Shown piece after piece: positions 13,115-25,850 of a DNA stretch of 64,000 nt (within the stretch, counting starts at the first letter, position 1; each line of letters opens with the position of its first letter). The notes beneath the pieces are model-generated. The model did no database searches. It saw nothing but the letters and a program-made list of their open reading frames with translations, and had not been told where the DNA came from. The translations under genes were made by a program, and so were the position numbers. Source of the stretch: Odobenus rosmarus divergens (lineage: Eukaryota > Chordata > Mammalia > Carnivora > Odobenidae); the NCBI RefSeq assembly GCF_000321225.1, contig NW_004450467.1, positions 1,426,654 to 1,490,653 on the forward strand, read 5' to 3'.

Positions 13115-14010
13115 TTTCATTCAATATTTGAGTGACTATTATACTAAGCATTGTGCTAAGAACTGAAGATAAAATTAGGGGCAGAACAGACACATACGGC
13201 TGGGAGTTTAATGGAAAAAACAGACACAAGCAAAATCATCATAGAAATATGTAATTTAAAATTATTATAACACTATGAAGAAACATTTGCCATGAGTGCA
13301 AATAACAGGAAAACCAAACCTAGTCGGAAGTCAGAAGCTTCTGTAAGGAAACACTGGCTTGAACAGATAACTGAAGGAGAAAGTGAGCTAACTACATAAG
13401 AACAGGAGAGAGACATCCAGCAAGAGTTAACTGGGCATGTAAGTGTCCTGGGTGTGAAAGAGTGTGGAACACTGGAGGAGCCAAGAGAAAGCCCAGTCAT
13501 TGTCAGTGGGGCAAGAAGAGCGTTGAGATTAACATAAAGCAGTGGTCAGGGCCAAAGCATGCAGGAACTTTGTAAGTCATGATGAGGATTTTGAACTTCA
13601 TCCTAAAAGCAGTGATGGCATCAAGAACTAAGCAGAAGAATGGCATATCAGCCTCCTAACTCTCTTAATTGCAGGGAAAAGAACAGAGCAGATGGGACAG
13701 CAATACATATAAAGATATCCATTAGAAAATTTAAGTTTGGGGTAATTTCAACAGAGGTGCAGCTGGGTAGGTAGTAAGAAAAGTAGACAAAAATATTTAT
13801 GAGATAAAATCAACGACTTGGATAAGGTGATGAGGAAGAGGGAGAGATAAAGGAAAACTGTAGCTTTCCGGCCTATCTAAGCTGAGAGATGGTGGACTCA
13901 TTCACTTGCATAGAAAGCATGGAAGAGGACTAGATTGGAACAGGGTGGCATTTCTGAGATCAGTTCAGGGTATGTTGGGTCTGAAGTGCCTGTGGTACAT
14001 CCAAAAGTAA
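13115..14010 (-). mobile_element. L2 LINE fragment, antisense
   Basis: The text ATACTAAGCATTGTGCTAAG opens it. It continues with GATAACTGAAGGAGAAAGTGA, GTGGTCAGGGCCAAAGCATG, TTTGTAAGTCATGATGAGGA and AAAAGCAGTGATGGCATCAA. This follows the reverse complement of the L2 3' region over nearly 900 bp. It is strongly diverged, without open frame. Confidence 0.75.
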
Positions 14011-14300
14011 ATGGTTTGTCTGCACAGACTTCTGGCCTTGTTGCCTAGCCCTTCTTGTCTCTCCTCCCCATGTACTTTAAGCCTGCCTTCCAGGAATTCC
14101 AAACATTTCTCTATTTTACAGAAAAATTCAACTGTACCAATTCTACTTCCAAACATAGCTCCAAGCCTTCTCCTGCAAACAGGAAAAAAAAAATCAAGGT
14201 ATGTAGGCAAAACAGAAGAGCATTTATTCTTCAGAAACACAAAAAACTGATAAGAGTTCTTCTGGCAAAACCACCTTCTTTGGAAGGCTCATATGGTTTT
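14011..14300. other. Unassigned intronic sequence
   Basis: No repeat is identified between the L2 and L1 fragments. Confidence 0.45.
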
Positions 14301-14304
14301 GAGG

Positions 14305-15425
14305 GTTTTTTCCAGTTTTATTAAGATATCATTAACATATATCCCTATTTAAGGTGTAGAGTAAAATGATCTGACTTACATATATCATGAAATGATGACT
14401 GCAATAAGGTTAGTCAACATCTATTATCTCATATAGACACACAAAAAAAGAAAAAGAAAAAATAATTTCTCCTTGTGATGAAAAATCTCCTTGTGATCTC
14501 TTTGTGATCCATTCTCTTAATAGCTTCCCTATATATTATACAGCCATGTTATTTATAGTCATCATGCCTAGTACTTATTTATCTTATAACTGGAAATTTG
14601 TATCTTTTGACCATTTTCCTCCAACTTCCCCTTCCCCCCCTTTCTGGTAACACAAATCTGAGCTCTTTTTCTAGGAGTTAGGGGGTTTTTTGTTTGCTTA
14701 AATTACACATACAAATGAAATCACATGGTATTTGTCTTTCTCTAACTTATTTCACTTAGCACAGTATCCTGTAGGTCCAACCATGTTGTAAAGAATTTCC
14801 TCATTTTTTATGACTGAATAATATTCCACTGTATATCTATACAGTATTTTCTTTATCCATTCATCTGTTGATGGAGAGTTAGGTTGTTTCCATTTCTTGG
14901 CTATTATCAATAATCTTGCTCTGAACTTGGGGGTACAGATATCTCTTTGACAGTGTTTCATTTCCCTCAGATATATTCCCAGAAGTGGAACTGCTGGATC
15001 ATATGGTAGTTATATGTTTAATTTTCTGAGGATCCTCCATACTGTTTTTCATAGTGGCTGTACCAATTTATAATCCTACTAACAGGGCACAATGGTTCCC
15101 TTTTTCTTCATATCCTTTCTAAACTTGTTATCTTTTGTCTTTTGATGATGGCCATCCTTATAGGTATGAAGTGATATCTCATTGTGGTTTCAACTGCATT
15201 TCCCTGATTAGTAACATTAAGCATCTTCTCATGTACCTGTTGGCCATTCATATGTCTTCTTTAGAAAAATGCCTACTTAGGACCTTTGTTCATTTTCAAT
15301 TTGGATTTTTTGCTATTGAGTTGTATGAGATATTTATATATTTTGGATATTAACTCCTTATCAGATACATGGTTTGCAAATATTTTTTCCCATTTCATAG
15401 GTTGTCTTTTCACTTTGTTCATATG
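14305..15425 (-). mobile_element. Old L1, antisense: 3' UTR and ORF2 C-terminus
   Basis: It begins with a 3' UTR-like CAGTTTTATTAAGATATCAT. It carries the ORF2 end (a CPSTDEWIKK-like NSPSTDEWIKKILYRYTVEYYS frame is recognisable in pieces at 14752-14961) and runs on to GGTTGTCTTTTCACTTTGTT at 15401. It is more diverged than the copy at 9.7 kb. Confidence 0.85.
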
Positions 15426-15679
15426 GTTTTAAATAGCAATTCTGCCTTTTTACCCTAAGTGTGTAACAACGTGCAAATTAATCTTTCTGAAGCTACAATG
15501 GAGTATACCTAAAGTATTTTATTTTACACCTTGATGAACATATGTTTAAAATCTAAAATGTCCAGAATCCACTTCAAGTTCCCCTATTTCCCTATATGAA
15601 CCATCTGTTCTATTCAAAATAAAGTGAATCTTTCAATTAATTAATGTTAAATATTACAAGACATTCACTGATTTGCTAA

Positions 15680-15872
15680 AAAAAAATGGAATGTCAACCA
15701 TGTGCTAGGGCCTATGTCAGAGTATTGAGATGTTAAGGTAAAAAGAGAAGGTTATATAACCTCCATTTTATATGTGAAGAAAATGAGACAAGAAAAAAAT
15801 TTAATTTGCTTAAAGTCACAAGCAATTTTTTAAGCAAGTTGTTGGCAAAAGGCAAAAGCTCAGGTTTCTTGG
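15680..15872 (-). repeat. MIR fragment, antisense
   Basis: ACCATGTGCTAGGGCCTATG, CCTCCATTTTATATGTGAAG and TTGCTTAAAGTCACAAGC follow the antisense MIR order. Confidence 0.7.
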
Positions 15873-16284
15873 TTCCCACCTTACAGATCATCAAAAACCA
15901 AGTAACAAAAGGACATATGCATCACCTTAAATTATTTAGGAATTTTCTACCTCACAGATTTTTCCAAAGTTTCTTCTTTACTTGAGAACAATTTACTGAA
16001 CACCAATGAAATGTTATTGACTTATTTGATCCTCATTGTCAAGGCAAAGATTGGCAACTTAGTTACCTCATGACTAACCTATTCTTCTATATCCTACTCT
16101 AGTTTCTGCCTCCATTTCCATGTGAACTATAGAGGTCTGAACACAAAAACAGATACTATGTTGATGGCCTTCTAGAAGAACTGAAAGAAAAGGTTCTACC
16201 TAGAAGATACTGCCAGGTGTCATACTGTCTGCTACTAGTGTATTTTTAATGTTTTTCATTGGGAATACTGATTCATAGCTTTTG
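15873..16284. other. Unassigned intronic sequence
   Basis: Nothing recognised. Confidence 0.5.
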
Positions 16285-16380
16285 GGGGAAGGGTCAGCTT
16301 TACTGAGGTACAATTTACATACAAAAAATTCACCAACTTTAAGTATATAATTCAATGAGTCTTAACAAATATAAATTTGT
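16285..16380 (-). mobile_element. Old L1 3' UTR fragment, antisense
   Basis: The motif CTTTACTGAGGTACAATTTA and a decayed GTATATAATTCAATGAGTCT are characteristic of old L1 3' ends on the opposite strand. Confidence 0.6.
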
Positions 16381-17987
16381 AAGCTCTTAGGATCACAGAT
16401 CTCATTTATGAATCTGATTTAATCCATGAAGACTCTCCCTTTAAAAAGGCACACATACCCAATATGTTATATAAAATTGCAACGAGTTCACAGATATTCT
16501 AAAGCTTATCTATGCACCCTCATAGATAGGTCCTGGGTTAAGAACCTTTGGTCCCAGGTTAAGTATTCCCTTATGAGAATTACATTCAAGTAAACATTCT
16601 TCTCAGACTGAACAGTGTGCTCTTTATCCTATTCATAAGATAAAGAGTATTTTTTGTATCTCACTTGATTAAGTATTCACTTGATCTCATATATAAAGTA
16701 TTCAGAAAGTTCTGTTGCACAATACTGAAATGTATATTAAGGTTACATATAAAAGACACTTTTTGCATATGGTCCACTTGAAAATACTACTTACAAAAAC
16801 AAAAACACACTTATGCTTCGGTAGCATAAGGACTGGTCAGTACTCCCCACAATTCTAGTTTGTACCAATTTTAAATTATTCTAGTAAATATTTCTACTTG
16901 TAGTGGAAGACATGTAGTGGAATAAGTTTAAAACATCTAATTTTTATAAAACCTCCACCTCTTTGGGTAATTCTGCAATTCAGTTAACTCAAATAACATT
17001 TACTTAGCACTTCCAATGTGCAAAGTATGTTAGATTTAGGGGAGGACACACACAAAAGGAATAAATCCCTACTCACCTATTTTCAAAAATTATATCCACA
17101 AATTTGGGTTCTATCATTAAATATGTAAAAAGAACATTGCTCTTATTCAGAACAATGCTGGGTTCAACCGCAAGTCCAAAACAAAGGGTAGGTTTCATGA
17201 AGAAAAGCTTGTCAAATTAAAAGACACATTTGTAAGAGTGAAATTATGGTAAGGTTATGAACTTCTTTCTTACATACTGTTCCAAAATAATTCCATGACA
17301 ATGATAACATACAACCTTCATAAATGTTGTAGGTATTTTTTATATATGATGCTTTTTAAACCCTGATTGATATTTCATTTTAATCATTTTTGTTTTCATG
17401 CTATAATGCATATAATCAACTACAGAAAAGAGGTTTAAGTCACATTTGATTGAAATTTAAAGAGGACTAGAGGGTAGAAAGATGAAACAGAAGAGAAGTA
17501 ACACCATCTCTCTCAAGTATATTTTCTTAAATGGCCAAATGAAAGGTACTGCCAATTATAGTTTAATCCAAATAAATTAATTAACTTAGTGTCACAATTA
17601 AGATAAGACTATCACTGAATGTACATTAAACACTTTGAAAGAGATGCCAGATTAAAATCTTTACTCCCATTTTCAGGGACAAAAAGGAATTCTCTATATG
17701 ATTCTTCCCAGGATCATTCTCACACTCATCATCAAAAAATATTTATGAGATTATAAACTGCTCACAGCATTTTATAAAACATTATCGTTCAGTCATTCAA
17801 CACATATTTATTGAAAGCAGCTATTATTTATAGAGTTTATTTGCCAGCCTATATGCTAAGCTTAACTTTTGTCTCTATAATAAGAAAAAGAAACAAGTTT
17901 CTCAGGAAGCTGAAAACATAGACAACTGAAACCACACTGTATTCGTGTGTAATAGTGGATCTTAATTTGTTTAACTGCATTAAAACT
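16381..17987. other. Mostly unassigned intronic sequence with two short L2-like pieces
   Basis: TTACTTAGCACTTCCAATGTG near 17000 and TCAACACATATTTATTGAAA near 17798 look like scraps of L2 3' ends on the minus strand. A small perfect hairpin lies at 16810-16830. The rest is unrecognised. Confidence 0.4.
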
Positions 17988-17998
17988 CAGTGATCCAA

Positions 17999-18191
17999 GG
18001 GGTGCCTGGGTGGCTCAGTCGTTAAGCGTCTGCCTTCAGCTCAGGTCATGATCCCAGTGTCCTGGGATGGAGCCCCGCATTGGGCTCCCTGCTCAGCGGG
18101 GAGTCTGCTTGTCCCTCTCCCTCCCCCAACCCCCTCAATTCATGCTCTCTTTCTCAAATAAACAAATAAAATCTTAAAAAAAAAAACAAAA
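17999..18191 (+). mobile_element. CanSINE
   Basis: It is a tRNA-derived head GGTGCCTGGGTGGCTCAG with A and B box region, a CT-rich body and an AATAAA/A-rich tail. Perfect 11-bp target duplications CAGTGATCCAA lie at 17988-17998 and 18192-18202. Confidence 0.96.
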
Positions 18192-18202
18192 CAGTGATCC
18201 AA

Positions 18203-18500
18203 TTATGGTATGGCCAACAACACACCACAAACCAATTCTCTCCTGCTCTTCAGATCCATTTGGACTTTTTTGGTCCTTCATAGCAAAGGCCTACAAAGGC
18301 ATTCATTCCACCTTCTATATATTGGCTATTTCCCGGACACTGGGAATAAAATGCTGTTTCCTCCTCACAAACAAGGTCCCACCACCATGCAGTGAAAGAC
18401 AACTATTAGTCAAATAATTACATTTAAAAATGTAAATTAAAAACTGAGGTGATTGCCCTGAAAGAAAGAAACTCAGTTTATGAATGCCTTTAACAAACGT
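18203..18500. other. Unassigned intronic sequence
   Basis: No repeat recognised. Confidence 0.45.
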
Positions 18501-18504
18501 CCTT

Positions 18505-18830
18505 AATGGTCAGAGCAAGGTTCCTGAATGTGAAGACTGAGCTGAGATCTGAAGGCTGAGTAGGATTAACTAGGAAAAGAGTGGGAGTTTGGAAGGATGG
18601 GGAGTGAAGAAAAGATTTCAGATAAAGAAAGAACGTGCCCTTAAAAATCCAGTATGGCTGCAACAGAGAAAGTGAAGAGTGTGATAAATCATATCAACCC
18701 AAGAATACTGATCTTTATTCAAATAATAACGTAAAGCCACTGATAACGTTTTAAGCAGATTGTCATTTTGAAAATACCACTCTGGCATCAAAGTAGAGAC
18801 TGGATTTTGGGGGGAAAAAAGATCAGGAAC
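18505..18830 (-). mobile_element. L2 LINE fragment, antisense
   Basis: GAGCTGAGATCTGAAGGCTG, then AAAGCCACTGATAACGTTTT and ATACCACTCTGGCATCAAAG, correspond to the antisense L2 text also found at 13.1-14.0 kb. Confidence 0.7.
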
Positions 18831-20030
18831 AGTTCTGAACAAAATCAAAAAGGAAAATTTTGTTTTCAGAGCCCCCACTATCCTAGTTCTTCTGCCAAAA
18901 AATTCTATCTAGGATCAGCCTGTCTGTAGAATCCCAGTTTTCCTACCTGTTCTCTTCTCCCTTGTAGTCAGTTGAGAGGTCTTTCATTCTCTCACTGCCT
19001 TGCTATGAGCTTTCTACGATTAACTAATCAGAGCTAAGTGCTTAGAGATCCATGAAGCATGTCATCTCCCCCATTTCTTGCTGTAAGTCATTATTTTAAG
19101 AGAGAAAAATACCTTAACATATTGTATTAAGATAGGTTAGCTTATACTAACTCATTAAAAAAATAATTTACATTTAAAAAATTAATCCTGAAATCCAAAT
19201 GGATTTACACAAGAAAATTTTATTTTTCATTCATATTACAGGCCCAACTCAAGCCTGTTGAAGACTGCTCTACGTGGCCACTTACAGATCCAGGATATTA
19301 GACATTTCTCCACTTTGAAATTGCACTACCTGGAACACATGTTCTTGCTGACTGTAGCAGGAGAAGGGAGGGTGTGATATATTTTATGCCAGCAATAAAT
19401 GCTTGGGCTTAGAAATAACACACATAATTTCTGCTCACAGCCCATTTTCCATTGTCCAGACCAATACACAGCTCAACCTGAATGTAAGTAGGTACAGTCT
19501 TCTGTGGTCTTGGAAGAGAAGAACTAGATACTGGGAAACATTAACAAAGCCTAATATATACTAAGAAAACACTTGTTATTCTTCTCAAAAGAATCTCATA
19601 TTTTAAGACATTCTATCTATAAGAACAAACAACAACAAAAACTCTGCTTTTAAGTATAATTCATTTCAATGAGATACACTGAAGGATTGATAAATACAGA
19701 CAAAAGCAAAGCAATGTACTGTCTTAACACATGTATGTAGCCTTATCCTGAGTAAATATACCATTTTGGTTAGGCTTCTTGAAATATTAAAAATAGGTCA
19801 CAGGGTCAATTCTAGTTTCAAGCAAGCATGAACCCCATAGATAGCACTGGAGACTAGAAAAAGGTACTCTTTTAGATATCACTGTGACAAGTTTCAAGAA
19901 CATTATCTTGGCTTAGGAAGAATCTGCTTGATACTACTGGCAAAGGTAATCAAAATGAAAAAAAAATAAAAACAAAAACAAAAACACTGTGATACCAGTG
20001 TAGCAACCCATGCCAAACTCTTTCATTGCC
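18831..20030. other. Unassigned intronic sequence
   Basis: Only simple A-rich stretches (near 19625 and 19960) stand out. Confidence 0.5.
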
Positions 20031-20035
20031 CCTTG

Positions 20036-20650
20036 TTCCAGTTCTCTCTGTTGTATAACAGACCACCCCAAATCTTTGGGGCTTCAAACAAGAATTTATT
20101 TCGTTCCCACTCGTAGTTCTGTGTGTTGATTAGGGTCCCTTGGGCAGCTCTTGTTTAGGTTCTTTTAGGCAGTGGGCCTGGAGTCATGTGAAGGCTTGAC
20201 TGGTCTGGACACCCAAGGTACTTCCATACTCACATGTCTGGTACTTCAGCTGGGATGGCTGTAATAGCTGTGAACTGGACAAATATATATGCACATGTAT
20301 GTATACATATTTTCTTCCCAAGTGACTCCTTCAAATGCCTTGCTTGAGCAGCCTTGCAGAATGCAAGTCTCAAGATTAGCTGGACTTTTAACATGGCAGC
20401 TGGCTTCCCCAGAGCAAGCATCCCAAGAAATCAGGGCAGAAGTTGCAGGACTTCTTACAACCTGGCTTTAAAATATGTACATTATCAATCTGGTTACAAA
20501 GAGCCAGCCCAGATTCAATGTGTAAAAGACTAGACAAGGGCATAAATACCGGAGGGTATGATTCATTGGGAGGGAGGGATATTTGGAAAATAGTTACCAC
20601 ATAACTGGTTTGGGAAATAAGAGCCATTGTCAAAAACACCTGATGTGTGA
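20036..20650 (-). mobile_element. MLT1-type MaLR solo LTR, antisense
   Basis: TTGTATAACAGACCACCCCA with GGGGCTTCAAACAAGAATTT is the reverse complement of an MLT1 LTR 3' end. Downstream ACATGGCAGCTGGCTTCCCC, GGGCAGAAGTTGCAGGACTT and CAGCCCAGATTCAATGTGT keep the LTR order. An AT-rich piece near 20280-20320 is inserted or decayed. No internal retroviral gene is visible. Confidence 0.7.
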
Positions 20651-20737
20651 CAATTAGGGATGGCTTTCTTGAAAATACCAGAAATATGTTCAATAAGATG
20701 AAAATTCAGGTCTCCAAATACCAAAAGATAGCATTAA

Positions 20738-21031
20738 CCAACAGATAACATTTAAAGATTTTATTTATTTATTAGAGTGTGTGTGTGTGTGTGCACACGC
20801 GCGCACACGCACACAAGCAGAAGGAGTGGTAAAGAGAGGGGGAGAGAAAGAGAGAATCCCAAGCCGACTCAGGGCTGAGCAGAGAGCCAGAGGTGGGGCT
20901 CGATCTCAAAACCCTAAGATCATGACCTGAGCCAAAACCAGGAGTCGGAGGCTTAACCGACTGAGACACCCCGTGCCCCTTTCTTTTTTTAAAGATTCTA
21001 TTTATTTATTTTAGAGAGCCAACAGATAACA
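20738..21031 (-). mobile_element. Compound CanSINE, antisense, with one 13-bp target duplication
   Basis: A complete SINE (20751-20979, with an internal GT/CA run at 20777-20815) is followed by only the tail end of another SINE (about 20985-21018). Perfect direct repeats CCAACAGATAACA at 20738-20750 and 21019-21031 enclose both parts, so the pair behaves as one unit. Confidence 0.92.
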
Positions 21032-22460
21032 CATATAAAATTTATCACACCATGTACTGGAACTTACAGCCATTTCTAGGCACATAGGATCATCACACAG
21101 CAACAGAACTTTTGAAAAATAGTAAGAAGCATCTTTAAGCATGAAATAAAATTATAACAGCATCTTTGAAAAGGAACTAAGTCTATTAACATGTCAGAAA
21201 AATCATTTCACAGGATCTGGAAATAATCCTTTCTCCTAGGTTTCTTTTATCCATACTCCTTTTCTCCTGAAACTCAAACGTAAAATACTGAAAAGTGACT
21301 CAGAGTGTCTTCCAAAGTGCACTGCAATCATTAATTAGTTATTCCACACAATGTTCCCCTGAGGAGAATAATGATAATTGTCCATTATTATGGAAAGAAA
21401 TAGGCTTCTAAAGACCAACTTGCTCAAAGAATGTGATTTTTCTCTAAAGCTTTCCAGACCACAACTCTCACCATTAAATTATGAGATATCTGCCATTCGT
21501 AGTTAAGCCATCTGTTCATTTGGGGAGATATCTTCTATCCTGTAGACACTAAAATTAATGTGCTAAACTAACCATTTGCTAATATTGTAGCTAGATCTCT
21601 GTTTACTCTACTTGGTTCCAAGCCCTAAAAGATACATAAGAAAGCTCCAGAAAGTGAAACAACTTGTTTTACTTTCAGGAAATGTCATGATTACTTCCCC
21701 TGAAGAAATAATTATAAATTTATAATTGTGTCACATTTTTAGATGCTCTAAGAATTACATTAAAGCCATAAAACAGAGCACTTAATAACATGTTATGGTT
21801 AATTAACATACTCTGACCTAGAACAAAATCTGGTGACAACCGTACCTCTCTGTTTTACAACATCTGGCCTAGCGGCTCTTGTTATTTATTTTCTCCTCTT
21901 TTATCACCTCCAAAGGGAAAAGGGTGATGGTAGTCATAGTGGTTAAAATCATGGATCACTTTACAAATAAAACAGAGTGCTTTTCTGAACAAATCTGCAT
22001 TATTCAAAAAGATAACTGACTCTGCCATGTTAATTGACTCTAATTTATTCCACTGAAATTACATCATTTTCTGTGCTAAACTATTCATAATCTAAGCATA
22101 TCACACACTGATTTGCTGAGACTCTGAAACTAGTCTATCAGAATTAATTAGCAAATTAGAGAGACTTTGCATCAAAAATTTCTCAGCAGAGGAAAACAAA
22201 ATTGCATCAGCATGCTGTGAAAGATACAAAAGAAAAAAATAGAACGTTGTAAAGAAAAAAAAAACCAGCTGAACATTTTTTTATCCAGTTGACCACAGGT
22301 AGAGTAGATTTAGTTATACAAAAGCATATTGGTTTGAAGAGGATCAAGAGCACTGGAATTGTGAATGTGGTCACCTGGCCTCAAAAGTAAAATGTCTGGC
22401 TGAGGAAAGTGCAAAGGCAGGTGAATAGGAATAGAAATGAATCAAAATGGGCAGCCAGAT
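21032..22460. other. Unique intronic sequence
   Basis: This is the longest stretch in the left half without any repeat I can name. The part 21850-22240 has several homeodomain-like TTAATTAG and TTAATTGA sites and GCATCAGCATGC, and could be a conserved noncoding element. That is inference only. Confidence 0.45.
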
Positions 22461-22464
22461 TTTA

Positions 22465-22664
22465 AGGAGTTGTTCTTAACCTTGACTTTACAATGGAATC
22501 CTGAGGGAGCTTTAAAAATTACTGATGTCTCAGATATTCTAATCTAATTTATCGGGAGTGGATATTCTAATCTAGTTTATCTGGAGTGTGGCCTGAGCAT
22601 CAGGATTTTTAAAAGCTTCCCGGGTGGTTTCGATGTGCAGCAAAGTTTGAGAAATACTGATTTA
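22465..22664 (+). mobile_element. MER5A-like hAT element with internal tandem duplication
   Basis: Terminal motifs GTTGTTCTTAACCTTGACTT and AAGTTTGAGAAATACTGA face each other, with GGAATCCTGAGGGAGCTTTA and TAAAAGCTTCCCGGGTGGTT inside. A 28-bp unit is present twice in tandem (22533-22560 and 22561-22588, two mismatches). Confidence 0.85.
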
Positions 22665-23440
22665 AAGTTTAGCCATGGTCAGGTAGGCTATAGCTCAGGA
22701 CAGGAGGCTGTCACCATAATCAATCAAAGGGGAAATACTGGTTTTGGTAATATAGCAGAACTGATACTGACAGAATCTCTTCCTAGTATAGCACAACTAA
22801 AAATGCCAAATAAAAGGTTTTTAAAAATTTTCTCTAATGCATTGCCCATCTGACAAGAAATTAAGAGAACTCCTCAAAGGCCAGAATAAAAACAAAGCAC
22901 AAATCCTCAGAAATAAGTAGCCTGGGAACTGGCAGTTGCTTTGAAGTATATGGCAATTCTTGCTAACCTAGATCCTGAGTTTTAATCAGCTACCTATAAA
23001 AAACAGAAGACAAAGCCAAAGACCCTTTTAGAATGGAAGGTCAAACTAGAGAAGCTCCCTTAAACCTGATGCATTTAAAGGATGACATCCTCAGAACATG
23101 TGCATGGGGGGAGAAGAGAAACCCAAAAACTATCCCACCAAAAGAATAATACCAGTCATTCTTAGCCTTAACTCTGGATTCTTTGGGAAAAAAGAAAAAA
23201 GTCTACATTGCTTAGGAATTCATATTAACTGAGTGGCCTAAAAAGTCACGGGCCAAAAATTAGTTTGAAGGTGTCCTGAGATGACAGTGACCACACTAGC
23301 AAAAGCAATTCTTCTCTTGAAAGAACACACTTTGATCCAGGCTTAAAAGATACCTACAGATGATATTCTGAGAGATATGGCTCCACAATACAAGAAAAAA
23401 TAAGCTTCTGTGAGAGTCAGAAAGAAAAAAGATAAAGAAT
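22665..23440. other. Unassigned intronic sequence
   Basis: No repeat is recognised with confidence. The right end may belong to the L1 that follows. Confidence 0.4.
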
Positions 23441-25790
23441 CAAACCTAAAACTCTAATTATCAGATATAGCAAATTCCTTTACCTAATAAAGTATATCTT
23501 CCAAACAAAAAAATTACCACAAATATCATACACAGTAGTGAAAAAGTTGAATCATTCTTTAAAAAGCAAGGAAAATACAAGGATTCATTACTTCTAATCA
23601 TGATCATACTAGAGGCTGTAGTCAGTGAAATAAAATAAGATAAATAAAAAATATGAGGAGTGGAAAGAAACAAAACTGTCATTGTGCAAAGACAATAAAC
23701 CCAAAGAAAAGCATTAGAATTATTAAGAGAGTTAAGCTGGTAAATCAGCATGTAAATTCTGATTGAAATTCTACACGTCAACAATTGTTAGAAAATGCAA
23801 TTTTTAGAAAGATACCATTTACCACAGTAACACCAAAGTTGGATAACTAGGAATAAATCTAAAAAGTGATGTGCAAGACCTAAGAGAATACTATAACCTT
23901 TAGTGTAAGATATTAAAGATGACCCAAATAAAAGGAGAGATAAATAGGAATAGGAATACAATATTCTAATCTTAGTTTTCCCCAAGTGGATGTAATACAA
24001 TTCAATCAAATTCTAAATGGACTTTTTATAGCACTCAAGTTGATTTTTTAAGATTCATGTAGAAGAGGGTCAGCCAAAAGAGGACAAGACACAACTAAAG
24101 AAGAGTCAGGAGGGAGTTTTTGCCCTGCCAGATATCAAACCTTATAATAAAGCTATAAATAATTAGGAAGTGGGATGACAGAACAGGAACAAACAACTAA
24201 AAGAATAAAAAAATACAGAGCCTAGAAACAGACTCACACATATGTGGAACTATTACACAACAAAGCAGATGCTGGACATCAATGGGAAAAGAAACAAAAA
24301 TGTATCTGAGACAATTAGTCACCCATCTTGGAAGGCTGGCAAACTACAGTCCATGGGCCAAATCAAGTAAGACTCCTGCTCATTCATTCAAGTTTTGTCT
24401 TTGGTTGCTTTTGGGCTACAATGGCAGAGTTAAATATTACAACAGGGCCCATATGACCCGAAAAGCCTGAAATATTTACTATTTTGTCCTTTACAGAAAG
24501 TTTGCTGACCCCTGAGTGATGTTTAAAAAAAAATTAGAATGAATTCCTACGTTCTGGCACAACAAAAATCACATCCAAGTAGACAAATAAATAGAAATGG
24601 TGAAATTTTAAAACTCATAGAAGAAATTACAGAAAAATATTTCTACGATTTTGGGGTAAGAAAGGATTTGTTTTAAAAGATGCAAAAAGCACAAATCATA
24701 AAAATCTAAAGTTTTTAAATAGCTAATAGAATTAACTTTGGTTCCTCAAAGGCACTAGAAGGAGTTGTGATCAAGAGAATTTTTAAAATACAACCCACAA
24801 TCAAACAGAAGATAATCACATTAAGCCACCAAAGGATTTATATATACTTAAATCCTAAAAATCAATAATACGAGCAACATAAAAGGCAAATAGAAAAAAG
24901 AAAACAAAACAGTCATTTTACCATGTAGTAGAAACACAAATGATCAATTAACATAAGAATAAAAAGTTTATCTCATTAGTAGGCAGGGAAATGAAAATTG
25001 AAACCACAATGAGATGCCATTTCACATCCTCCATATAAATCAAAATTAAAGAATTAGAAAATACCAAAGGCTGTGTGTGGATGTGGCAGAGCACTAGAAC
25101 TCCCACAACACTGGTGAGAATACAAATCGGTAGAGCCACTGCAGGAAACACTTTAGCACTACAGATAGAAGGAAATCCATCTAGTGTGTGACCCAGCAGT
25201 AACCTTACTTAGAGGAATTCTTGCACACATGCACCAGGACATAGGTCTAAGAATGCTTACTAAAGCACTATTCTTGATAGAAGAAAAAAAAAGTGGGGGG
25301 TGGGACTGAAAACAATATAAATGTTCACTGACCACAGAATTGTTAAATAAAATATGGTATATTTATACAGAAACATAGTATGCAACATCAAAATTGAATG
25401 AATGAACATAGTTACCCACATCCATAAGGATAAATATAAAAAATTTATATTAAACAAAATAAGTACAAATTGCAAAAAATATAAGTATAAATTGCAAAAA
25501 TCAAAACTAAAAATGTTATTGTTTAGAGATATACATATAATGTAAACTATGAAAAAAAGCAAAGAAACATTTGAAACTTTTCTTGAAAATCTCCCTTATA
25601 AAAGAGAGTAGGCAGTAGCAAGAAGATGCATTGTGGGAGAAACTCATAGGAGGCTTCAAACATTTATTTTAGAAGCTGAATGGTATTTACATGGATCTTC
25701 ATATTATTGCTGTTGATATTATTACTAACTCTGTGAAGATACATTATATACATTCATTTATATGCATACTAGGTTTCATAATAAAAAAAG
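23441..25790 (+). mobile_element. Old L1, sense, from mid-ORF2 to the 3' end
   Basis: ORF2-like text (AAAAAGCAAGGAAAATACAA, AGAAAGATACCATTTACCAC, ACCTAAGAGAATACTATAAC) continues through the ORF2 C-terminus (AGGCAGGGAAATGAAAATTG; TGGATGTGGCAGAGCACTAG) to an A-rich end near 25790. A hAT element interrupts it at about 24333-24512. Confidence 0.8.
24333..24512 (-). mobile_element. Small hAT-type DNA transposon inside the L1
   Basis: It ends CAGAAAGTTTGCTGACCCCTG, the reverse complement of a common mammalian terminal repeat; the other end is GGCAAACTACAGTCCATGGG. The middle text GGGCCCATATGACC is also typical. I do not assign a family name. Confidence 0.75.
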
Positions 25791-25850
25791 AAAAAAGGGA
25801 GGAAGGGAGAGAAGGGAGGGAGAAAGTGAGGAAGTCAGTCTAGCAGCCGT
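25791..25850. repeat. Purine-rich low-complexity tract
   Basis: GGGAGGAAGGGAGAGAAGGG and similar G/A runs directly follow the L1 A-tail. Confidence 0.8.

Noticed and set aside
14011..14324. Three overlapping frames of 79-91 codons
   Set aside because: No protein resemblance; they lie between L2 and L1 fragments and are compatible with chance.
16810..16830. Perfect 8-bp hairpin with TCGGT loop that resembles the 5' stem of U6 snRNA
   Set aside because: Only about the first two dozen bases resemble U6; the rest does not follow U6 and no L1 chimera is attached. Most likely chance.
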